Assembly: GCA_030743445.1 (NCBI GenBank)
Contig: JASLSL010000136.1
Location: forward strand, 1 to 11,686
DNA length: 11,686 bases
DNA from: Alphaproteobacteria bacterium
Lineage (GTDB): Bacteria > Pseudomonadota > Alphaproteobacteria > UBA8366
Reading direction: 5' to 3'
Shown piece by piece: positions 1 through 5,713 of this stretch. A program made the translations under genes and the position numbers. The notes under the pieces were generated by a model. It was given only the letters and a program-made list of their open reading frames with translations, was not told the DNA's origin and searched no databases. Each line of letters begins with the position of its first letter. Within the stretch, counting starts at the first letter, position 1.

Positions 1-1243
1 GGCCGCCCGGTCGGCTTGCCGCGCCGCGGGCTTCCGGCAAGACGAGATCGAGATATGCGACGACGCGGCCACTATCGAGCTTGCGGTCAGCGGCGAGAAA
101 CTCGCCGTGGTGCCGGACGCGGTGCTGCTGTTGGACATGCCCTTGGACTGTATCGTGGAGGCCACGGGAAATCCCGAGGCCGGGGCCGCGACCGCCGCCG
201 CCGCGATCGCCCACGGCAAGCACGTGGTGATGGCCTCGAAGGAGGCGGAGTCTGTGGTCGGACCGTTGCTTGCCGCCCACGCCCGCGCGGCCGGGCTCGT
301 TTACACCGCGGTCGAGGGCGACCAGCCGAGCCTGCTGATCGGGTTGGTCTCGTGGGCGCGGCTCCTGGGACTCGAGATAATCTGTGCCGGCAAGTCGAGC
401 GAGTACGACTTCGTCTACGACCCGGCGCAGGACACGGTCTCGTGGAAGGACATCAGCGTGGCGGTGCCGGACTTCGCTGGCCTTTGGACCCTGCCCGAGG
501 ACGGTGTCGCGGCGGCAATCGCCGAGCGCGCGTCGATGCTGAGGGAGATTCCCCAGCGCACGGTCCCCGACCTTTGCGAGATGGGCGTGGTCGCCAACGC
601 CACCGGCCTCCCGCCCGACACACCGGATTTCCACGTCCCGGTCGCCCGCGCCGTCGAGGTGCCGCAGGTCCTCTGCCCGTCGGCGGATGGTGGAATCCTG
701 GACCGCGAGGGCGTAATCGACGTGTTCAACTGCCTGCGCCGGCCGGACGAACAGAGCTTCGCCGGCGGTGTCTTCGTGGTTGTCCGCCTGCCCGACCGCC
801 AGACATGGTCGGTATTGAAGGGAAAAGGCATCCCGGTGAGCCGGCGGGGCGATTACGCGCTGCTCTACAATCCTTCGCACCTACTCGGCGTCGAGGCGCC
901 GGTCTCGATCCTGTCGGCCTGTCTGCTCGGCCTGCCGACCGGCGGGTTGGAGCCCAAGCCCGTCGTTGACCTGGTGGCCCGCACGTCGTGCGATTGGCGG
1001 GCCGGCGAGGCGTTGGCGATCACCGACCATCACCACCACGAAGCCGCCGGGCTCGAGCCCCTGTTGGTCGACGCGGCACCGGCGGTGGAGGGCAATCCCC
1101 TGCCCTACTACATGGCGACCGGAGAGACGCTGACCCGGAATGTCGCCAAAGGCTCGGTGATCGCGGCCGACATGGTTGCTGCGCCGACGGACTCCGGACT
1201 CTGGGCGCTGCGCGCGGAACAGGACGAGCACTTCGATTTGTGA
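1..1243 (+). CDS. Homoserine dehydrogenase-like oxidoreductase with C-terminal SAF domain (COG4091 type), 5' end missing
   Basis: The frame is open from nucleotide 2 to the stop at 1241-1243, giving about 413 visible residues. No stop or convincing start lies near the left edge, so the real start is outside the window; the GTG at 107 is inside the domain. The missing N-terminus should carry the GxGxxG dinucleotide loop. What remains shows the rest of a Rossmann NAD(P) domain: the strand CIVEATGNPEAG (from about 149) and HGKHVVMASKEAE (from about 212), typical of COG4091 proteins related to homoserine dehydrogenase. The C-terminus from about 1098 has LPYYMATGETLTRNVAKGSV, the usual end of the SAF module. 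A run of four histidines (DHHHHE, about 1026-1043) lies where relatives usually carry an AGE-LDG-GG stretch. The substrate of this family is not generally settled, and nothing here identifies it. The family call is good; the function is open. Confidence 0.85.
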   Translation, partial: AARSACRAAGFRQDEIEICDDAATIELAVSGEKLAVVPDAVLLLDMPLDCIVEATGNPEAGAATAAAAIAHGKHVVMASKEAESVVGPLLAAHARAAGLVYTAVEGDQPSLLIGLVSWARLLGLEIICAGKSSEYDFVYDPAQDTVSWKDISVAVPDFAGLWTLPEDGVAAAIAERASMLREIPQRTVPDLCEMGVVANATGLPPDTPDFHVPVARAVEVPQVLCPSADGGILDREGVIDVFNCLRRPDEQSFAGGVFVVVRLPDRQTWSVLKGKGIPVSRRGDYALLYNPSHLLGVEAPVSILSACLLGLPTGGLEPKPVVDLVARTSCDWRAGEALAITDHHHHEAAGLEPLLVDAAPAVEGNPLPYYMATGETLTRNVAKGSVIAADMVAAPTDSGLWALRAEQDEHFDL

Positions 1244-1317
1244 CCGTGCGTCCGACGGATGGGCGCTGAGCGACGGTCAAGCAATGGCCAAGGCAAGGCC
1301 AAAGGGAGAAACGACAC

Positions 1318-1638
1318 ATGGCGTGGACATATTTGATCTTGGCGGGGCTGTTTGAGGTCGGCTTCACGACCTCGCTCAAGTTTTCGGAAGGTTTCACCAG
1401 ATTGGCGCCATCGCTCGCCTTCCTGGTCACATCGGGGTTGAGTTTCTGGCTCCTAACCCGGGCGTTGCAGACGATCCCGCTCGGCACCGCCTATGCGGTG
1501 TGGACCGGCCTGGGTGCGGTCGGCACCGCGATCGTCGGCATTCTGGTGTTCAAGGACCCGGCGACCTTCGGCCGGCTGTTTTTCCTCGCCCTGATCATCG
1601 CCTCGGTGGTCGGCCTCAAGCTGGTCTCGAGCGAGTGA
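1318..1638 (+). CDS. SMR-family small membrane exporter, SugE/Gdx-like
   Basis: This is a 106-residue protein with four hydrophobic helices, the normal SMR length; such proteins work as dual-topology dimers that exchange cationic substrates for protons. The essential membrane glutamate is Glu13 in GLFEV. Helix 3 has GTAYAVWTGLGAVGTAI (residues 56-72), which matches E. coli SugE rather than EmrE. Ser42, Tyr59 and Trp62 sit where Gdx (guanidinium exporter) proteins have them. By contrast KFSEGFTRL (21-29) matches EmrE, and residue 16 is Phe where SugE has Trp. The start is an ATG preceded by AAAGGGAG (1301-1308) at good spacing. It lies 74 bp after the oxidoreductase on the same strand and could be cotranscribed. 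I looked for a mini-ykkC (guanidine-II) riboswitch upstream and found no pair of ACGR-loop hairpins. The export role is secure; the substrate (guanidinium or quaternary amines) is not. Confidence 0.92.
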   Translation: MAWTYLILAGLFEVGFTTSLKFSEGFTRLAPSLAFLVTSGLSFWLLTRALQTIPLGTAYAVWTGLGAVGTAIVGILVFKDPATFGRLFFLALIIASVVGLKLVSSE

Positions 1639-1669
1639 GGGGCGCCGACACGATCACATTCTAAGAGAA

Positions 1670-1695
1670 AGGCCTGCCCGGTGAGGGGCAGGCCT
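1670..1695. terminator. Perfect 10-bp hairpin between convergent SMR and cold-shock genes
   Basis: AGGCCTGCCC (1670-1679) and GGGCAGGCCT (1686-1695) are exact reverse complements around a 6-nt loop. Read on the minus strand the stem is followed by TTTCTCTT, a fair U-tract, so it best serves as the intrinsic terminator of the cold-shock gene ending at 1722. On the plus strand only TAATTC follows, so it would act more weakly for the SMR gene ending at 1638. Its position between two converging stops supports a bidirectional terminator. Confidence 0.8.
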
Positions 1696-1721
1696 AATTC
1701 GACTCGGATTTGGACGTCGTT

Positions 1722-1931
1722 TTATTCGACGAGCGACAGCTTTTCGGCCGCCTGCTTGCCGTTGCGTCCCATCTCCAATTCAAACTGAACCCTTTGACCC
1801 TCCCGAAGATCATCGAGTCCCGCGCGCTCGAGCGCGGAAATGTGGACAAAGGCGTCTTGCCCCCCATCGTCCGGCTCGATAAAGCCGTAACCCTTCACGC
1901 GATTGAACCACTTAACGGTACCAGTCGTCAT
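1722..1931 (-). CDS. Cold-shock domain protein, CspA family
   Basis: This is a 69-residue protein made of a single OB-fold cold-shock domain, the standard length. It opens MTTGTVKWFNRVKGYGFI. RNP1 is KGYGFI (13-18) and RNP2 is FVHIS (28-32), the aromatic surface that binds single-stranded RNA or DNA. Trp8 and Phe9 are also the usual ones. Such proteins act in the cytoplasm as RNA chaperones or antiterminators, cold-induced or constitutive depending on the paralogue. The ATG is preceded on the coding strand by AAGGAAAG (plus-strand 1936-1943), a strong ribosome site. The gene appears monocistronic: it has its own terminator downstream (1670-1695) and about 186 bp of non-coding leader and promoter space upstream. 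Which paralogue it is cannot be told from sequence alone. Confidence 0.96.
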   Translation of the reverse strand: MTTGTVKWFNRVKGYGFIEPDDGGQDAFVHISALERAGLDDLREGQRVQFELEMGRNGKQAAEKLSLVE

Positions 1932-2117
1932 TTAACTTTCCTTCGTAGACTCTGTGCCGCCACATGTCGTCGCGACCTTGACACAGTTTTCAACGATGTC
2001 CGGAGTAAACAGGCTTCCTCGGCGTGACGAAGCAAATCCGCCGGGCTTTCGCAAACTGATGAGGCGATATGACCACACTGGGATCGGAAATCAAGGATTT
2101 TCTCATCTAAACGGTAT
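1932..2117 (-). promoter_or_regulatory. Leader/promoter region of the cold-shock gene
   Basis: This 186-bp gap between the MaoC-like stop and the cold-shock start is visibly more A/T-rich than the flanking genes and holds no credible gene. It contains the ribosome site AAGGAAAG (1936-1943). Cold-shock genes often carry long structured leaders, so the space is suggestive. I could not pick out a convincing -35/-10 pair on the minus strand, nor a terminator for the upstream MaoC-like gene. A TTGACA at 1978-1983 points the wrong way for the gene and has no -10 partner. Confidence 0.4.
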
Positions 2118-3260
2118 TCAGCTGCGCCGCGGCAGGTGCACCGCGCCGTTCGCTTCGACCGAAAGCTCGCCGTCCTGGTTGACGGCCTTCTGGCTGATCT
2201 CGACGCGCCCCAAGCCATCGCCATCCTCGGCTTTCCCGGTCACCTCGCCGGTGATGTAGAGCACGTCGCCCTCCGGGTTGTGGCGGCGGATTTCGCAGTA
2301 CGACCTGGCGAGGAACCCCGCGTCGCCCATCCAGTTGGTCAGGTGATGGGTCATCCACGAGCAGCGCTCGGGCCCGTAGTCGTAGGCCCCCGGCGCGCCG
2401 ACCATGGTCGCGAACTCGTTCTCCCAGTGCACCCGCTCGGGGCAGTCGGGAATGTTGAACTTGTTGGGAATCCCGAGCCCCGGATATTTGTCGATCTGCC
2501 GCCAGGCGAGCTTGTTGGCGCGGATGTAGAGTCCACCCCAGCCTTGGGCGTAGGCGATGAAGCCGGTGACGGTCATCGGCCCCTTGACCATGATCGGCAG
2601 GCTCTCGCCGACCTCGACGTCCTCGAAGTGGCGCGGCGTGGCGCCCCGCACTTCTTCCCGGGCGTAGTGGCGGTAGACCTCGTCGAGCTCATCCCGGCTG
2701 TAAGTTCGGGGCGGCTTCTCTTTGAGCTCGGCGTATTTGGTGCCGGCCTCGCGCGCTTGGTCGCGGTCGGTACGGAAGCACCAGGAATCGCACTCGGCCA
2801 CCAATTCGCCGGCGCCATTGGTGAAGTTCACGTGATAGATCTGCTGCACCGCGCGGCCCGAGAACCGCGTATCGTGCTCGATCAGGTCCTTGAGCCAGGC
2901 CTCGGTCGAAATCTCGTCATTGCGCCCCACGTGGCGGTGCCAGGTCCAATCGGCGCCGGCCCACATCGCGTGCACCCCCGGCAGACCGCCGACATAGCCC
3001 GAGACGATGCGGCTGCAGGCAAACAGGAACGAGGGCGGCGCCAGCACGTCGCCGTATTCGGTGCTCTTTGCGTAGTCGGGATCGCACCACAACGGATTGT
3101 CGTCGCCAATGCCGTGGGCGTAGTGCCGGATCGCGTCGCGCGAGGCCTCGAAGCACCAGGGCTCGAGCGTCCTCTCGATCTTGACGCCGATGCGGGCGCG
3201 CAAATCGTCGAGCGCCGCGTCGGTGATCTTCGGAAAGTGTCGGTCGTAATCTTCGCTCAT
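2118..3260 (-). CDS. Double-hotdog MaoC/FAS1-like dehydratase (enoyl-CoA hydratase superfamily)
   Basis: The protein has 380 residues, the length of two fused hotdog domains. The N-terminal one (about 1-180) carries GIGDDNPLWCDPDYAKS (50-66) and LAPPSFLFA (73-81), the pattern of the FAS1-like/MaoC N-terminal dehydratase family. The C-terminal one (about 205-375) has the MTVTGFIAYAQGWGG stretch (229-243) and THHLTNWMGDAGF (304-316). These families hydrate or dehydrate acyl-CoA thioesters in the cytoplasm. In classic (R)-hydratases the motif reads D-x-N-P-x-H; here Asp53 and Asn55 are present but the His position is Trp58. The ATG at 3260 follows AGGAG and overlaps the ligase stop as ATGA, so the two are translationally coupled. 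The frame stays open further upstream, but that part is arginine-rich shadow of the ligase. The substrate is unknown; the coupled ligase suggests an acyl-CoA made by it. Confidence 0.85.
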   Translation of the reverse strand: MSEDYDRHFPKITDAALDDLRARIGVKIERTLEPWCFEASRDAIRHYAHGIGDDNPLWCDPDYAKSTEYGDVLAPPSFLFACSRIVSGYVGGLPGVHAMWAGADWTWHRHVGRNDEISTEAWLKDLIEHDTRFSGRAVQQIYHVNFTNGAGELVAECDSWCFRTDRDQAREAGTKYAELKEKPPRTYSRDELDEVYRHYAREEVRGATPRHFEDVEVGESLPIMVKGPMTVTGFIAYAQGWGGLYIRANKLAWRQIDKYPGLGIPNKFNIPDCPERVHWENEFATMVGAPGAYDYGPERCSWMTHHLTNWMGDAGFLARSYCEIRRHNPEGDVLYITGEVTGKAEDGDGLGRVEISQKAVNQDGELSVEANGAVHLPRRS

Positions 3261-4825
3261 GTTTGCTCCTCGCACCTTACCTGGGCTTCCAATTCGCGCA
3301 GCGCCCGCCGGTTGACCTTGCCAGCCGGGGTCTTGGGCAGGGCTTCGGCGAAGGCGACGCGCCGCGGGTATTCGTGGCGCGCCAGGCGCTCCTTGGCGAA
3401 GTCCTGCAGCTCCGCCGCGAAGCCGTCGTCGCCCGGTCGGCCCGAGACAATGAACGCCTTCGCCACCTGGCCGCGCTCCTCGTCGGGCACTGCGATCACC
3501 GCCGCCTCCTCGACATCGCCGTGTTTCAGCAGCACGTCCTCGATCTCCCTGGCGCTCATGGTCCAGCCGGCCGAGATGATGACATCGTCGGCCCGTCCAT
3601 CGTGCCAATAATAGCCGTCCTCGTCGACGTGACCCAAATCCTTGATCCGCACCCAGACACCGCCGCGCCGGACGGCGATCTCGCCGACCGTGCCGGCGGG
3701 ACACGGCTTGCCGTCCGGATCGAGGATCGCGAGCTCGACGCCCGGCACCGGCTTGCCGAGCGAGCCCGGGCGGACCTCGAAATCCTCAGCGCCTGGATAG
3801 GCAGCGAGGATCACCCCGACCTCGGTCGCACCATAGATGCTGCACACCGGCGCCCCGAAGGTCGCCTCGACCCATTGCTCGGTATGGCTGTCGATCGGCT
3901 CGCCGGTGAACGAGAGCTTTGGGATATGGAAGCCGCCTTCCGGCATTACGCCGGCATTCTTGATCATCCGGTAGTGGGTCGCGGCGGCCGACAGGTTGGT
4001 GATTTCGTAGTCCCCGAGCGCCTCGATCAACCGCGCCGGGTCGAACTTTCCCGCATAGGACGCGATGGTGACGCCCAGCGCCAGCGGCGCCAGGGTGCCG
4101 TGCCAGAGCCCGTGGCCCCAGGCCGGCGAGGACGGGCACATGAAGCGGTCGCCGGGCCGGACCCCGGTGGCGTAGAGTGTGGCGATGGTGACCGTGACGA
4201 CGGCGCGGTGGCGGTGTTTGACCGCCTCCGGCAGCTCGCGCGAGGTGCCCGATGTGTACTGGTACATCGCCATATGGTCGGCCGAGGTCGTGGGCGTGAA
4301 CTCACTTGGCTGGCGCGCCAACTCGGCCAGAAAGGCGTCGCCGGCGATCACCACCTCGAGGCCAGGGCGGCCCTCTGCGGTCGCCGCCTTCTCCTCGTTG
4401 GTCAACAAGAGCTTCGGGTCGCAGTCGTCGAGCCGGAGCGCCACGCCGTCGGGCCCGAACAGCGTAAAGAGCGGCACCGCCACCACACCCGCCTTCATCG
4501 CCCCGAACAGCGCCGCGTAGAAGGCGAGCGACGGTTCGAGCATGATCGCGACCCGTTCGCCGGGCTCGATACCCTTGGCCCGGACCCAGTTCGCAACCTG
4601 ATTGGAAATGGTCCGGAGTTCGCCGAAGGTGATCGTCTCGTCGCCGCCCGCCGCGTGGGCGACGCGCACGGCGATCCGGTCCGGGTCCACCGCCGCGTGC
4701 CGATCGACGCATTCATGGCCGATGTTGAAGCGCTCCCGGTCGCCGTCGAAGAGCGCCCACAGCGCCTCGCGCGAGAAATCGGCGTGGGCAGCGGCGTAGC
4801 CAGTGATGTCGGTCAGTTTTGTCAT
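3257..4825 (-). CDS. AMP-dependent acyl-CoA synthetase/ligase with variant P-loop
   Basis: This 522-residue protein is a full-length member of the adenylate-forming (ANL) family, which activates a carboxylic acid with ATP and then transfers it to CoA. The order of motifs is right: P-loop at 190-203 (YTSGTSRELPEAVK), A5 motif YGATEVG (331-337), DEDGYYWHDGR (401-411) with the hinge region DDVIISAG (413-420), and the catalytic lysine Lys503 in PAGKVNR near the C-terminus. Two departures stand out. The P-loop reads SRELPEAV where most members have TGxPKGV, so its Lys-Gly pair is Glu-Ala. The A7 TGD triplet is IKD (394-396), keeping only the Asp. No membrane segment is seen. It starts at ATG 4825, 95 bp from the divergent racemase-like gene, and its stop overlaps the MaoC-like start by 4 nt. 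An acyl-CoA ligase for an unusual acid is likely; the acid is not identifiable. Confidence 0.92.
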   Translation of the reverse strand: MTKLTDITGYAAAHADFSREALWALFDGDRERFNIGHECVDRHAAVDPDRIAVRVAHAAGGDETITFGELRTISNQVANWVRAKGIEPGERVAIMLEPSLAFYAALFGAMKAGVVAVPLFTLFGPDGVALRLDDCDPKLLLTNEEKAATAEGRPGLEVVIAGDAFLAELARQPSEFTPTTSADHMAMYQYTSGTSRELPEAVKHRHRAVVTVTIATLYATGVRPGDRFMCPSSPAWGHGLWHGTLAPLALGVTIASYAGKFDPARLIEALGDYEITNLSAAATHYRMIKNAGVMPEGGFHIPKLSFTGEPIDSHTEQWVEATFGAPVCSIYGATEVGVILAAYPGAEDFEVRPGSLGKPVPGVELAILDPDGKPCPAGTVGEIAVRRGGVWVRIKDLGHVDEDGYYWHDGRADDVIISAGWTMSAREIEDVLLKHGDVEEAAVIAVPDEERGQVAKAFIVSGRPGDDGFAAELQDFAKERLARHEYPRRVAFAEALPKTPAGKVNRRALRELEAQVRCEEQT

Positions 4826-4878
4826 CGCCCGTCTTCATAACGCCTTCCGGGCCCAAGACAAAGAGCCGGCTTTGCGAC

Positions 4879-4893
4879 ACCGGCGCCGCCGGT
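4879..4893. promoter_or_regulatory. 15-bp inverted repeat in the divergent ligase/racemase-like intergenic region
   Basis: ACCGGC-gcc-GCCGGT is an exact 6-bp inverted repeat with a 3-nt centre, lying in the 95-bp gap (4826-4920) that must hold promoters for both divergent genes. It sits about 28 bp before the GTG at 4921. It could be an operator or a small hairpin. In DNA this rich in G and C such a repeat can also arise by chance, and no regulator gene is visible beside it. Confidence 0.3.
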
Positions 4894-4920
4894 CTATCGT
4901 TGGGCCATGAGGGAGAAGCT

Positions 4921-5667
4921 GTGAAAATCCTGCTGATCAATCCCAACGTCACCGAGGCGGTGACCGAGGTGATGGCCGCCGAGGCGCGCCACTGGGCGTC
5001 GCCTGGCACCGAGATCGTGCCGGTCACGGCGCGGTTCGGCGCGTCCTATATCGAGACCCGAGGCGAGGCGGCGATCGCGGCCCACGCGGTGCTCGACGCG
5101 CTCGCCGAGCACGCCGCCGGCCATGACGCGGCGATCGTCTCGGCGTTCGGCGATCCGGGCCTCGCCGCGGCGCGCGAGGTCATGCATATCCCGGTCGTCG
5201 GGATCGCCGAGGCGGCGATGCTGACCGCTTACACGCTCGGCAAACGCTATGCGATCGTCACCATGTCCGCGCGTCTCGCGACCTGGTACCGCGAGTGCGC
5301 TCGCGACCACGGGCTCGACGGCCGGTTGGTCGCGATCCGCGCCCTGACAGGCGCGATCGCCGACATCGCCAATGCGAAGGAGGAACTGGGGCACGCGGTC
5401 GTCGCGGAATGCCTCTTGGCCGTCGAGGAGGACGGCGCCGAAGTGGTGATCATGGGCGGCGGCCCGCTCGCCGGGCTCGCGCGCGACGCCCGGGACGATA
5501 TCCCGGTGCCGGTGCTGGACGGGGTCAGCTGTGCCGTGATGCTGGCCGAATCGCTGGTCCGCCTCGGCCCGCGCGCGCCCGAGCGCGGCAGCTTCGCCAA
5601 GCCCGCCTCGAAGCCGTTCGAGGGGCTGTCGCCGGCGCTCTCCGCCCTGTTGGACCCGGACCAGTGA
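4921..5667 (+). CDS. Asp/Glu/hydantoin racemase-fold protein lacking the catalytic cysteines
   Basis: The protein has 248 residues when started at GTG 4921, which follows GAGGGAGA (4909-4916) and gives the classic opening MKILLINPNVTE. An ATG at 4819 is in frame but lies inside the ligase 5' end and encodes no family sequence. The whole length follows hydantoin racemase (COG4126): GDPGLAAAREV (77-87), PVVGIAEAAM (91-100) and the C-terminal VLDGVSCAVMLAESLV. Cofactor-independent members use two cysteines, about residues 76 and 181 in the Sinorhizobium hydantoin racemase. Here the two places read SAFGDPG (Ala75) and MGGGPLAG (Gly180), so neither cysteine is present. It may catalyse something other than two-base racemisation, or bind a ligand. 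It is alone on its strand, divergent from the ligase and convergent with the carboxylase gene 42 bp away. The fold assignment is firm; the activity is unknown. Confidence 0.88.
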   Translation: MKILLINPNVTEAVTEVMAAEARHWASPGTEIVPVTARFGASYIETRGEAAIAAHAVLDALAEHAAGHDAAIVSAFGDPGLAAAREVMHIPVVGIAEAAMLTAYTLGKRYAIVTMSARLATWYRECARDHGLDGRLVAIRALTGAIADIANAKEELGHAVVAECLLAVEEDGAEVVIMGGGPLAGLARDARDDIPVPVLDGVSCAVMLAESLVRLGPRAPERGSFAKPASKPFEGLSPALSALLDPDQ

Positions 5668-5689
5668 GCGACGGCGGCTGGACCGCGAG

Positions 5690-5713
5690 GTAGGGAGGCC
5701 GGGCCCGACCTAC
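5690..5713. terminator. Possible weak hairpin between convergent genes
   Basis: GTAGG (5690-5694) can pair with CCTAC (5709-5713), with a further GG/CC pair inside after a small internal loop. It lies in the 42-bp gap between the converging racemase-like and carboxylase genes and overlaps the carboxylase stop codon. There is no T-tract on either strand and the stem is short, so this is only a candidate. Nothing better is visible in the gap. Confidence 0.2.

Noticed and set aside
16..969. Long plus-strand open frame of 317 codons within the SAF-domain gene
   Set aside because: It is an arginine-rich off-frame shadow; the overlapping frame encodes a recognisable protein with family motifs.
1244..1317. 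Possible guanidine riboswitch before the SMR gene
   Set aside because: Two ACGG tetranucleotides occur, but their flanks do not pair into the tandem hairpins of mini-ykkC, and the gap is too short for a ykkC-I element.
1978..1983. TTGACA as a plus-strand -35 element
   Set aside because: No -10 at suitable distance and no plus-strand gene downstream before 4921.
1928..2224. 98-codon minus-strand frame across the cold-shock leader
   Set aside because: It spans an A/T-richer leader and overlaps two real genes; composition is Arg/Ser-rich and no ribosome site is evident.
3261..3704. Upstream extension of the MaoC-like gene in the same frame
   Set aside because: The extension is Arg/Gly-rich off-frame reading of the ligase; ATG 3260 has AGGAG before it and a family-like N-terminus.
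3263..4840. 525-codon plus-strand frame opposite the acyl-CoA ligase
   Set aside because: It is the antisense shadow of a gene with full ANL motifs; long antisense frames are expected at this G+C content.
4907..4924. Five-codon minicistron (MREKL) whose TGA overlaps the GTG start of the racemase-like gene
   Set aside because: The ATG has no ribosome site of its own and the codons coincide with the ribosome site of the gene; chance is the simplest explanation.
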